The translations under genes were made by a program, and so were the position numbers. The notes beneath the pieces are model-generated. The model was not told the DNA's origin. It worked only from the letters and a program-made list of their open reading frames with translations, and did not search any database. From NCBI GenBank assembly GCA_011526105.1, contig WYAZ01000128.1, forward strand, positions 1 to 64,000: a stretch of DNA of 64,000 nt. The letters are read 5' to 3'. The number at the start of each line of letters is the position of its first letter. The first letter of the stretch is position 1. Shown piece by piece: positions 16,170 to 24,306 of this stretch. The stretch is from Deltaproteobacteria bacterium. Lineage in GTDB: Bacteria > Myxococcota > Kuafuiibacteriia > Kuafuiibacteriales > Kuafuiibacteriaceae.

Positions 16170-17303
16170 GTGGATCGACGCCATGCCCTGAAGTCCATCG
16201 CGGCCGTGCCGGCGGTGGTGGTGACGGGCTGCCGCAGCAACGCCTCCACAGAGGAGAAGGAGCCTGTGCTGCCAGTGAAAGAGCCTGAAGCCTCCCCGGT
16301 CCTCGACCGGACGAAGCTCGAGTTCGTCTGGAAGACGCTCGACCCATTCCTGTTCTGCGTCCATCACAACGATCACTACCCAAGGGGCAACGACGCCTTC
16401 GGACCGGCGGCCTCACTTCAAGGCCGAGACATGGGCCAAGACTTTGCCGGCAAAGACGGCTGGCGCATGTACCACGGCATGGTGGTGCCCGGCTTCCCGC
16501 AACATCCTCACCGCGGCTTCGAGACCGTGACCGTCGTTCGGCGCGGGTTGCTCGATCACTCGGACTCGATGGGCGCTGGCGCGCGCTACGGCGAGGGCGA
16601 TGTGCAGTGGCTCACCGCCGGCCGTGGCATCCAGCACGCCGAGATGTTCCCGCTGCTCCGAAAAGATCGCGACAACCCGGTGGAGCTCTTCCAGATCTGG
16701 CTCAACCTCCCGCGTGCGGACAAGTTTGCGGAGCCTCACTTCACGATGCTCTGGAGCGAGACCGTCCCGAAGCGGACGCTCCGAGACGCGGAGGGCAAGA
16801 AGACCGAGGTCGCGGTCATCGCGGGCGCGCTGGCGGATGCAAAAGCCCCCTCCCCTCCGCCCAAGAGCTGGGCCGCGAAGCCACAGGCCGATGTGGCCAT
16901 CTGGACTTTGAAGCTCGAGCCCGGCGCGAGTTTCGAACTTCCTCCTGCGCGGCAGGGCACCCACCGAATGCTGTATTTCTTCGCCGGCGATACGGTTGAG
17001 GTCGCGAACGAGACGGTGAAGCCGGGGTATGGACTCCGGCTTCAGGCCGAACGAAAGGTGACACTCGTCGCCGGTTCAGCACACGCCGAGTTGCTGCTCC
17101 TGCAAGGTCGGCCCATCGGAGAGCCGGTCGCGCAGCATGGGCCGTTCGTCATGAACACCCGCGAGGAGATCGTGCAGGCGTTTCATGACTATCAAGAGAC
17201 ACGCTTCGGAGAATGGACATGGGGCCGGAGCGACCCTGTGCACGGCGCCGAAGAGGCTCGCTTCGCTCGGCACGCGGACGGACGAGTTGAGAAGCCGGTC
17301 TGA
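16170..17303 (+). CDS. pirin-family cupin protein with Tat lipoprotein signal
   Basis: About 377 residues from GTG 16170 (TTG 16161 possible). The N-terminus VDRRHALKSIAAVPAVVVTGC combines a twin-Arg motif (RRxxLK) with a lipobox, so the protein is probably folded, exported by Tat and lipid-anchored. The pirin double-cupin core follows: HPHRGFETVTVV with metal-binding His residues, then LTAGRGIQHAEM, and a second cupin from about 235. Pirins are metal-binding cupins, some with quercetinase-like activity; an exported lipoprotein form is less usual. Three bases separate its stop from the MBL-fold gene, so the two form an operon. Confidence 0.85.
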   Translation: MDRRHALKSIAAVPAVVVTGCRSNASTEEKEPVLPVKEPEASPVLDRTKLEFVWKTLDPFLFCVHHNDHYPRGNDAFGPAASLQGRDMGQDFAGKDGWRMYHGMVVPGFPQHPHRGFETVTVVRRGLLDHSDSMGAGARYGEGDVQWLTAGRGIQHAEMFPLLRKDRDNPVELFQIWLNLPRADKFAEPHFTMLWSETVPKRTLRDAEGKKTEVAVIAGALADAKAPSPPPKSWAAKPQADVAIWTLKLEPGASFELPPARQGTHRMLYFFAGDTVEVANETVKPGYGLRLQAERKVTLVAGSAHAELLLLQGRPIGEPVAQHGPFVMNTREEIVQAFHDYQETRFGEWTWGRSDPVHGAEEARFARHADGRVEKPV

Positions 17304-17306
17304 ACG

Positions 17307-18527
17307 ATGCGAGGCCGACGTTTCCTTCGGTGGGCCGGCGGGGCCTTCTTGCTCTCGAGTCTCTTGGTCGGATGGGCGGTGATCGACATGTGGAAAGCGA
17401 TGGGCGCTCGTTCGAGCGGGGCGAGGCTCGAACGACTGCTGAAGTCTCCGCACTTCGAGAACGGGGCCTTTCGAAACAGCTTGCCCGAGCGCACCGACGT
17501 GTGGCGCGCCAGCGCGAAGTGGGTGAAGGGCGGCTCACACCGGGAGCCCAGCTCGCCGGTGGCGGTGGAGGTGCGGCAGACCTCCGACTATGACGAGCCG
17601 CCGGAGACCGGCCTTCGCATCACCTGGCTCGGTCACTCGTCGATGCTCGTCGAACTCGACGGGCGCCGAGTACTGTTCGACCCGGTGTTTGGCGAGCGGT
17701 GTTCGCCCTCGAGCTACTATGGGCCAAAGCGCTTCTTCGCCCCGCCGCTTCCGGTCTCGGAGTTGCCTTCGCTCAACGCGGTGGTGATCTCGCACGATCA
17801 CTATGACCATCTCGACCAGCCCACGATCGAGCAGCTTCGAGATCGAGGGGTCGCTTTCGTGGCGCCGCTCGGCGTCGGCGCTCACCTCGAAGCCTGGGGC
17901 GTGTCGAGCGATCGCATCACTGAGCTCGACTGGTGGGAAGAGACAGCTGTGGCCGGACTCCGGCTCGTGGCCGCTCCGGCGCGGCACTTCTCCGGTCGAG
18001 GGCTTCGAGATCGAAACGCCACGCTGTGGGCCGGCTGGGCACTGATCGGCGCCGAGCAACGTGTGTTCTTCAGCGGCGACACCGCGATGTTTCCTGGCTT
18101 CGAAGAGATCGGCACGCGGCTCGGCCCATTCGATGCGACGATGATCGAGGTCGGTGCGTACGACGAATCCTGGGCCGATGTTCACCTTGGGCCCGAGCAA
18201 GCGGTCGCGGCCCACCAAGCGGTGCGGGGCGAGCTCTTGATCCCGGTGCATTGGGGCACCTTCAACCTCGCGCTTCATGCCTGGACGGAACCCGCGGAGC
18301 GACTCATCGTCGCCGCCGAGAAGGCGGGGGTTCGGGTCCTCACCCCCAGGCCCGGTGGTTGGCTCGAGCCCAAGACGTCTGCGCCGGTTGCGCGCTGGTG
18401 GCCCGAGGTCCCTTGGCAGACCGCGGAGCAACACCCGGTAGTGTCTTCGGGGCTGGCAACGAACGGCCCTCCCGCGCAAGGTCCCACACGCTACGCCGGT
18501 TCTCCCTTGGGGTGGCCTCGCGACTGA
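17307..18527 (+). CDS. membrane-anchored MBL-fold metallohydrolase
   Basis: 406 residues. An N-terminal hydrophobic segment (RFLRWAGGAFLLSSLLVGWA) acts as signal anchor. The metallo-beta-lactamase fold follows: TWLGHSSMLVELDGRRVLFD, the metal-binding motif SHDHYDHLD (HxHxDH), then ARHFSGRG, FFSGDTAMF and the final IPVHWGTF. This arrangement matches the UlaG/NAPE-phospholipase D-like branch (the GHSS and RHFSGRG segments are typical), so phosphodiesterase or lipid-directed hydrolysis is plausible. A Pro/Gly-rich tail of about 60 residues ends the protein. It directly follows the exported pirin and is presumably co-expressed. Confidence 0.85.
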   Translation: MRGRRFLRWAGGAFLLSSLLVGWAVIDMWKAMGARSSGARLERLLKSPHFENGAFRNSLPERTDVWRASAKWVKGGSHREPSSPVAVEVRQTSDYDEPPETGLRITWLGHSSMLVELDGRRVLFDPVFGERCSPSSYYGPKRFFAPPLPVSELPSLNAVVISHDHYDHLDQPTIEQLRDRGVAFVAPLGVGAHLEAWGVSSDRITELDWWEETAVAGLRLVAAPARHFSGRGLRDRNATLWAGWALIGAEQRVFFSGDTAMFPGFEEIGTRLGPFDATMIEVGAYDESWADVHLGPEQAVAAHQAVRGELLIPVHWGTFNLALHAWTEPAERLIVAAEKAGVRVLTPRPGGWLEPKTSAPVARWWPEVPWQTAEQHPVVSSGLATNGPPAQGPTRYAGSPLGWPRD

Positions 18528-18553
18528 GGCGGGCCCGCCCTTGGGCCCGGCGC
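18528..18553. terminator. GC-rich terminator-like palindrome
   Basis: The 12-bp palindrome GGCGGGCCCGCC (18528-18539) is followed by CTTGGGCCCGGCG, allowing alternative GC-rich stems directly after the MBL-fold stop codon. No T-run follows. Confidence 0.4.
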
Positions 18554-18575
18554 AACCGGTATGCTAAGGGGGCGA

Positions 18576-20219
18576 ATGCGCATTCTCCCACTACTCTCCC
18601 TCTCGGCGCTCTTCATCTCGCTCCCCGCCCTCGCCCAACAGGCGCTGGATCCCGCAGTCGAGAACGATCTGAGCCTCACCACCTACGTGGACAATCTCGA
18701 GGGCCCAACCGGCGCCAAGTTCCTGCCGGACGGGCGTTTGATCATCACCGAGCAGTTCTCGGGCAACATTCGCCTCTGGGATGGCAGTCAGCTCACCACC
18801 ATCGGCACCGTCGCCGTCCAAACCGGGGGCGAACGCGGCTTGCTCGACGTCGCGGTGGACCCGGAGTTCACGACGAGCCGTCGCCTGTACTTCTACTACA
18901 GCGCGGGGGGCGCACAGCGCGTGGGCTACGCGACCATGAACGCGCAGACGAACATGGTCGATACCGCCAACATGACGGTGGTGCTCGAGGGCATGGCCGC
19001 CGATCGCAACCACAACGGGGGCGCCCTCGAGTTCGGACCGGACGGGTATCTATACATCGGCGTCGGTGACACCGGCTGCAACTGCGGTTGCGCGCCGGGC
19101 ACCAACACGAACAACTTCTTTCCCACCTGCCTGACCAGCCTGCATGGGAAGATCCTGCGCATCGACCGAGACGGCGGGATTCCGGCCACCAACCCGCTCG
19201 TGGGCGTGGCGAGCGTGACCGCCTGCGGCACCGGCAGCGCATGCAATGCCGCCAACGATCCCCTGGCTGGTACAGGTGCCCCGCGCACCGAGATCTACAA
19301 CTGGGGCCTACGAAACCCCTGGCGCTTCAACTTCGACTCGGAGACCGGCCACCTCTGGATCGGAGACGTGGGCGAGGTGACCTTCGAGGAGATCACGATC
19401 TCGACCGGCCCGGGCATCCATCACGGCTGGCCCTATCGTGAAGGCTTCAACGGTCAAGCGGTCAGCACCTGCGGGACCGCCACCCCTCAGTCCAGCGACT
19501 GCAAGGAGCCCGCCTTCGAGTATCCGCACAACGAGACGCCGGCCTCGGGCTCCGCCAGCGTCACCGGCGGAGTGTTCTCGAACCACTGCTCGTGGCCTCA
19601 GGCTTGGCGCGGGCTCTACTGGTTCGCCGACTACAACAAGAACCGCGTTTGGACGCTCACCCCGAACGCCAACCGCGACGGTGTGACCGGCGGCCGCACG
19701 GTGATCGTCCGCAACGCGGGCGGACCCGTTCACTTCACCACTGGACCCGACGGCGCCATCTACTACGTGAACGTCAACTTCGGAGAGGTCATGCGGCTCG
19801 CACCGGCCACCCCCGAATTGTGCCCTGGCGACGACGGCGGAGTGCCGAACGACGCCGGTGAGCCCGCGGACGCCAACGACCCACCCGCCGACGGCGGTGG
19901 CCCGGCTGATGCTGCCCCCGTGGTGGATGCGGGTGATGCGGGCGCGCGAGACCAAGGGGTGCCGGCGGGAGACGCTGCGCTGCCTGCAGATGGCGGGGCC
20001 GGAGCGGACGCCGCGGGCCCGAGACCGGACGCCGCGAGTCCGGCGTCGGATGCGGGCGCTGGCACCGACGCGAACAGCTCGGCTGACGCTGGGGACGGCA
20101 CCGCGGATGATGGCTGCGGGTGCAGCACCACGGACAGCGGCAAACCCATCACGGCACTCGTGTTTGGTGCTCTCCTCTTGCTCGGCTTCTCCAGGCGGCG
20201 ACGCTCAGTTCGCGGCTGA
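18576..20219 (+). CDS. PQQ-dependent sugar dehydrogenase-like protein with MYXO-CTERM tail
   Basis: 547 residues. AGGGGG five bases upstream selects ATG 18576 over 18561; a signal peptide ends at LPALA-QQA. Residues 25-405 form a six-bladed propeller of the soluble glucose dehydrogenase/sorbosone dehydrogenase family (FLPDGRLIITEQFSGNIRL, GGERGLLDVAVDPEF, NHNGGALEFGPDGYLYIGVG, GLRNPWRFNFD, HHGWPYREGFNG). It probably oxidises a sugar with PQQ at the cell surface. Residues about 410-510 are a low-complexity Asp/Ala/Gly/Pro linker. The tail DDGCGCSTTDSGK, a hydrophobic stretch and FSRRRRSVRG form a textbook MYXO-CTERM anchoring signal. Extra Cys pairs in the propeller (CNCGC) are unusual and may form disulphides. 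Confidence 0.9.
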   Translation: MRILPLLSLSALFISLPALAQQALDPAVENDLSLTTYVDNLEGPTGAKFLPDGRLIITEQFSGNIRLWDGSQLTTIGTVAVQTGGERGLLDVAVDPEFTTSRRLYFYYSAGGAQRVGYATMNAQTNMVDTANMTVVLEGMAADRNHNGGALEFGPDGYLYIGVGDTGCNCGCAPGTNTNNFFPTCLTSLHGKILRIDRDGGIPATNPLVGVASVTACGTGSACNAANDPLAGTGAPRTEIYNWGLRNPWRFNFDSETGHLWIGDVGEVTFEEITISTGPGIHHGWPYREGFNGQAVSTCGTATPQSSDCKEPAFEYPHNETPASGSASVTGGVFSNHCSWPQAWRGLYWFADYNKNRVWTLTPNANRDGVTGGRTVIVRNAGGPVHFTTGPDGAIYYVNVNFGEVMRLAPATPELCPGDDGGVPNDAGEPADANDPPADGGGPADAAPVVDAGDAGARDQGVPAGDAALPADGGAGADAAGPRPDAASPASDAGAGTDANSSADAGDGTADDGCGCSTTDSGKPITALVFGALLLLGFSRRRRSVRG

Positions 20220-20302
20220 GCGCCTGAACACCAGAGCTTGTTCGCGGGCGTCCACTCAAAGCGGTTGGCCAGTCGGCTTCCGCTCGGTAGGGTGCGCTCT
20301 TC

Positions 20303-22234
20303 ATGAGTCTCATCGCCGCCCATGGAATCGTGAAGCGTTACGGGCCGACCACGATCCTCGACGGGGTCTCGATCACCATCGAGGAGAAGGACCGCCTCGG
20401 CCTCATCGGACGCAACGGAGCGGGCAAGTCGACGCTGACCCGTATCCTCGCCGGGACGGAGGAGCCGGAAGCCGGTGAGCTGATGCGGCGCCGCGGTCTG
20501 TCGCTCGCGGTGGTGGAGCAAGCGCCGAAGCTCGAACCTTCGATGACCGTAGAGGCCGCGGTCCTGACCGGCCTCGCCCATCATCAGGCGCTGCACGACG
20601 AGCTCGGAGTGATCGAGTCAAGGCTGCAGACTGCGAGCGAGACCGAGCTCTCGGAGCTCATCGAGCATCAAGCGCGTCTACTGTCCTCGATCGAACGGCA
20701 CGCGGCCTGGAATTCCTCGCATCAGGCCGACGCCATCTCCAACGCGCTTCGGCTCCCCCCAAAGCACCGCACGCTCGGGCAGCTCTCGCTCGGAGAGCTG
20801 CGCCGCGTCGCGCTCGCGGTGGGTCTGCTCGAGGCACCCGAGCTGCTCGTGCTCGACGAACCCACCAACCATCTGGATGTGGAGACCATCGAGTGGCTCG
20901 AGGTCACTCTGCGCGCGTACCAGGGAGCGCTGGTGCTGGTCACCCACGACCGCTACTTTCTCGACAACGTCGCGACCCGAATCGCAGAGATCGATCGGGG
21001 CGAGTTGCGTGCCTACGACGGCAACTACACCGAGTATCTGGTCAAGAAGGCGGAGCGCGCGGCCATCGAAGCCCGCACCGAGCATCATCGCCAACGGGCC
21101 ATCGAGGCGGAGCTCGTTTGGGTGAGGGCGAGCGCCCCCGCTCGCACCACAAAACAGAAGGCTCGCCTCGACAGGTTCGACGCCGTTGTGGCCAACCGAC
21201 CCAAAGCCGAAGCCGGAGAGGTGAAGTTTCGGCTGCCCCACCCTCCGAGGCTCGGCAAGACCATCCTCGAGCTGCATCAGGTGAGTAAGGCCTACGGAGA
21301 TCGCACTTTGGTGCGGAATCTCGACCTTCTCCTCAAGAAAGGGGACCACATCGGCGTGCTCGGTCCCAACGGGGCGGGCAAGACCACCTTACTCCGCATG
21401 ATTCTCGGAGAGACGACACCCGACTCCGGGGAGATCGTTCGGCCGCCCAACACGGTCGTGGTCTACGCCGACCAAGCACGGGCTGACCTCGACGAGGAGC
21501 TGTCGGTGCTCGAAGAGGTGGCGGGCGATGGAGACAAGGTCTACGTCGGCGACACCGCCATTCAGGTGCAGGCCTTTCTCGGACAGCTCCTCTTCTCGGA
21601 CTCGCTGCAGCGCATGAAGGTGGGCGCGCTCTCGGGCGGCGAGAAGAGTCGGGTCTCACTCGCGAAGGCCCTTCGGCAGGCGGGCAACCTGCTCATCCTC
21701 GACGAGCCCACCAACGATCTCGATCTCGCGACGCTGCGTGTGCTCGAAGAGGCCATCGTCGAGTATCCCGGATGCGCGCTCATCGTCAGCCACGATCGGT
21801 ACTTCCTCGACCGAGTGACCACCGCGATCTTGGCCTTCGAAGGCGACGGCCGCGTAGTGCTCTACGAAGGCAGTCATCAATCGTACCGAGACCGGCTTTC
21901 AGCCTCGGCCTCCGCCAAGCTGGCCACCGAGCCTGAACCGGAGCGCAAGGAGACCCGCCCCGCCGTAGAGAAGCGCTCGAATCCGGCGATCAGTGCCCGC
22001 AAGAAGCGACGCTCCTGGAAGGAGGAGCAGGAATGGAAGGGCATGGAGGCCGCGATCCTGAGCGCCGAGGACGGTGCCTCGAAGATCGAGCAAGAGCTGT
22101 GTGACCCCGAGAGCGCGAGGAAGCTCGGCGCTGGTCTCCCCGATCGCATGCAAGCGCTCGAGCGGACCAAGCGCGAGGTCGAGCGCCTCTACGCGCGCTG
22201 GGCGGAGCTATCCGAGCTCGAAGCCTACGGATGA
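20303..22234 (+). CDS. ABC-F family ATPase (Uup-like)
   Basis: 643 residues with two ABC cassettes and no membrane segments. Cassette 1: Walker A GRNGAGKST (36-44), signature LSLGELRRVALA, Walker B LLVLDEPTNHLD. A linker rich in Arg/Glu follows. Cassette 2: Walker A GPNGAGKTT, signature LSGGEKSRVSLA, Walker B LLILDEPTNDLD. The C-terminal 90 residues are charged and coiled-coil-forming, as in Uup. ABC-F proteins act on ribosomes or, for Uup, on nucleic-acid processing; they are not transporters. The first signature (LSLGE instead of LSGGE) is a minor variation. The stop codon runs into an AAAAGG...CCTTTTT element. Confidence 0.92.
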   Translation: MSLIAAHGIVKRYGPTTILDGVSITIEEKDRLGLIGRNGAGKSTLTRILAGTEEPEAGELMRRRGLSLAVVEQAPKLEPSMTVEAAVLTGLAHHQALHDELGVIESRLQTASETELSELIEHQARLLSSIERHAAWNSSHQADAISNALRLPPKHRTLGQLSLGELRRVALAVGLLEAPELLVLDEPTNHLDVETIEWLEVTLRAYQGALVLVTHDRYFLDNVATRIAEIDRGELRAYDGNYTEYLVKKAERAAIEARTEHHRQRAIEAELVWVRASAPARTTKQKARLDRFDAVVANRPKAEAGEVKFRLPHPPRLGKTILELHQVSKAYGDRTLVRNLDLLLKKGDHIGVLGPNGAGKTTLLRMILGETTPDSGEIVRPPNTVVVYADQARADLDEELSVLEEVAGDGDKVYVGDTAIQVQAFLGQLLFSDSLQRMKVGALSGGEKSRVSLAKALRQAGNLLILDEPTNDLDLATLRVLEEAIVEYPGCALIVSHDRYFLDRVTTAILAFEGDGRVVLYEGSHQSYRDRLSASASAKLATEPEPERKETRPAVEKRSNPAISARKKRRSWKEEQEWKGMEAAILSAEDGASKIEQELCDPESARKLGAGLPDRMQALERTKREVERLYARWAELSELEAYG

Positions 22235-22255
22235 AAAGGGGACAGGCACCTTTTT
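22234..22255. terminator. short inverted repeat at the ABC-F stop codon
   Basis: AAAAGG (22234-22239) and CCTTTT (22249-22254) bracket GGACAGGCA. The AAAAGGGGACAGGCACC string resembles a motif I recall from dispersed palindromic repeats in other bacteria, but this cannot be checked here. Followed by a T-run of five, so it may serve as a weak terminator. Confidence 0.35.
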
Positions 22256-22283
22256 CGGCGGCGATCGCGAGCGCCGAAGCGCT

Positions 22284-22850
22284 TCAGCGAGAGGTTCGGC
22301 GGCGACGGACCACGAAGCTCCCTGCAAAGAATGCGAGCAGCGCCCACTGAAGCGGGTGAGCCAAAGACGGGGCGAGCGCGCGGCAGCCACCATCGTCGGC
22401 GGGCTCGGTCCCGGCATCCGGTGCGGCGACCCCAGCGTCGACGGCGGGCGCAGCAGCGTCTGCAGCGGGGGTACCAGCGTCGCGCGGGGGCGCGCCGGCG
22501 TCCTGAGCCGGAGCCCCGGCGTCCTGAGCTGGAGCCCCGGCGTCCTGAGCTGGAGCCCCGGCGTCGACCGAGGGCGTGCCAGCGTCGACGGCGGGCATGC
22601 CGGCGTCGACCGTGCAGTTGGGGACCGCCGTCCACGAGGTCTGCGTGGGCGGGCTGCACTGCTCGCAGCTATTCGCGGGGTTCATCTCGCCGTTTTGGTA
22701 GCAGACCGCGCTGATGAGGCAGCAGTTGGAACCACAGCAGATGGCGGACTCATCCACGCTCACCTCGCCCGAGGGCTCGACGGTGCAAGCGGAGGCAATG
22801 AGAGCTAGGGTCGTGAGGGTCAGGGTCGCGAGGATGTTTGGAAAGCGCAT
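22284..22850 (-). CDS. Cys-rich protein with both lipobox and MYXO-CTERM-like tail
   Basis: 188 residues from ATG 22850. The signal peptide MRFPNILATLTLTTLALIA ends at SAC, a lipobox. A Cys-rich segment follows (ICCGSNCCLISAVCYQNGE...NSCEQC), then about 70 residues of xDAG repeats, then GGCRALAPS, a hydrophobic segment and VVRRRRTSR, which has the MYXO-CTERM layout. The xDAG linker includes three 21-bp DNA repeats. The protein would be held by lipid at one end and by the C-terminal anchor at the other, unless the N-terminal Cys is not modified. Function is unknown. Its start codon overlaps that of the divergent BNR gene. Confidence 0.72.
   Translation of the reverse strand: MRFPNILATLTLTTLALIASACTVEPSGEVSVDESAICCGSNCCLISAVCYQNGEMNPANSCEQCSPPTQTSWTAVPNCTVDAGMPAVDAGTPSVDAGAPAQDAGAPAQDAGAPAQDAGAPPRDAGTPAADAAAPAVDAGVAAPDAGTEPADDGGCRALAPSLAHPLQWALLAFFAGSFVVRRRRTSR
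22497..22559. repeat. three tandem 21-bp repeats inside the xDAG linker
   Basis: GGCGTCCTGAGC(C/T)GGAGCCCC occurs three times at 22497-22517, 22518-22538 and 22539-22559, with one variable base. Each encodes one GAPAQDA unit on the minus strand; unequal copy number between strains would be expected. Confidence 0.8.
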
Positions 22851-24264
22851 GGGTCGGCACAATGATGCGACTCGGTCTCAGTGTCAACGATTGGGCCTGG
22901 TGCTTCTCCTGATTCTGTCGCCCGCGCTTGCTCACGCGCACAACCGTCCAACATCTCTGACCCGAATCCTCCTTCATCCGGACGAGCCCGGACACATCAT
23001 CGCGGTGGCGACCTGGGGAATGGCCCTCTCGGAGGACAACGGCGCGAGCTGGCAGTGGCTGTGCGCCGCGGCGTTTGCGGTGGACCCCCGCTTCGAGGAC
23101 CCAGGGGCCGTCTGGACGCGCGATGGGCGACTTCACGTCGCGACCTATCTCGGTCTCCGACAGGCAAGCGCTACCCTGCCCTGTCAAGTCGACGCGCCGG
23201 AGGGGAAGCTGGGCGAGGGCTTTGTCATCGACGTGAGCACCGGTCCCGGCGGAGAGCGTGCCTATGCACTGCTCTCGGATCTCAACGACGACGACATCCT
23301 CTACGCCAGCACGAGTGTGCCCGGACAGTTCGAGGCGCTGCACCGGAACTTCGACCTCTTGCTCGGACGAGTGCGCGTGGCGCCCTCCGACCCCAGCCAC
23401 CTCTACATCAGCGCGGGTCAGGTTCGCTTCGCCGGGCAGCCGTATCGAACGTTCCTCCTCGCCTCCACGGATGGTGGCCGCACCTTCGAGCGACACGAGT
23501 TTACGCTCGAGGGGAGCGAGAACCTCCTGCTGCTCACCGCGGTGAGCCCGACGAATCCGAAGCGAGTCTTCGGCGAAGTCGTCGGCTTCGACGGCCAGGC
23601 CGCCCTCGAACGCATCGTGCGCTCGGATGATGGCGGCCTGACCTGGCAAACCGTACTCGAGGCGCCCGACGCGCGCTCCATCGCGATCTCCGAGGACGGC
23701 ATGACCGTCTTTGTGGGCAGCACGCTCGGCGGTCTCTGGCGCTCCACGAGCGGCGGCGCGCGCTTCGATCTCGTCAACCCGAGCGTTCACGTGCGGTGCC
23801 TCACTTGGGACCGAGGCCAGTTGTACATCTGCACGAACACCGAGCTCGACGGCTACGGGCTGGGCGTCTCATCCGATCGGGGCGAGACCGTCTCGCCGAG
23901 GCTGCGCTTCAGCGAGATCACCGGCATGGCGCCCTGTGCGAGCTGCAGCACCGCTGGATTCATCTGCCCCGCCTGGACCGGCGACGTGATCTACGACCTC
24001 GAGCTCGACGCAGCCTTGCCCGAGGGTTTTGATCCCGACGGGGGGACGGGCGCCCCCCGCGACCTCGGCCCTTTGCCTGCGCCTTGTCCCGAGCCAGACG
24101 CGAGCAGCCTCGGGCCTGAAGTCCGCGCGATGCCGGCCACGGACGCTGGGGTCGTGGCTGTTGAGCCCGAGAGCTGCGGGTGCCGCACGCCGGACCAAGG
24201 CCCGCGAGTGGCCTGGCCCTTTGCGCTCCTCCTGTGGTTACTGGCCCGAAAATGCCGCACGTAG
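22849..24264 (+). CDS. BNR/Asp-box repeat protein with MYXO-CTERM-like tail
   Basis: About 471 residues from ATG 22849; the hydrophobic signal LGLVLLLILSPALAHAH follows a 14-residue n-region. Asp-box motifs recur (SEDNGASWQW, STDGGRTFE, SDDGGLTWQ, SSDRGETVS), so the body is a sialidase/sortilin-type propeller. It lacks recognisable sialidase active-site residues, and its role is probably binding rather than hydrolysis. The C-terminus has an Asp/Pro linker, ESCGCRTPDQ, a hydrophobic stretch and ARKCRT, a MYXO-CTERM-like signal with an unusually weak basic end. The start overlaps the divergent Cys-protein start by two bases, so one of the two starts may be misassigned. Confidence 0.75.
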   Translation: MGRHNDATRSQCQRLGLVLLLILSPALAHAHNRPTSLTRILLHPDEPGHIIAVATWGMALSEDNGASWQWLCAAAFAVDPRFEDPGAVWTRDGRLHVATYLGLRQASATLPCQVDAPEGKLGEGFVIDVSTGPGGERAYALLSDLNDDDILYASTSVPGQFEALHRNFDLLLGRVRVAPSDPSHLYISAGQVRFAGQPYRTFLLASTDGGRTFERHEFTLEGSENLLLLTAVSPTNPKRVFGEVVGFDGQAALERIVRSDDGGLTWQTVLEAPDARSIAISEDGMTVFVGSTLGGLWRSTSGGARFDLVNPSVHVRCLTWDRGQLYICTNTELDGYGLGVSSDRGETVSPRLRFSEITGMAPCASCSTAGFICPAWTGDVIYDLELDAALPEGFDPDGGTGAPRDLGPLPAPCPEPDASSLGPEVRAMPATDAGVVAVEPESCGCRTPDQGPRVAWPFALLLWLLARKCRT

Positions 24265-24306
24265 AGACCGACTGACCGAGACCCGCTTCGCTGCTATCTT
24301 GACGCC

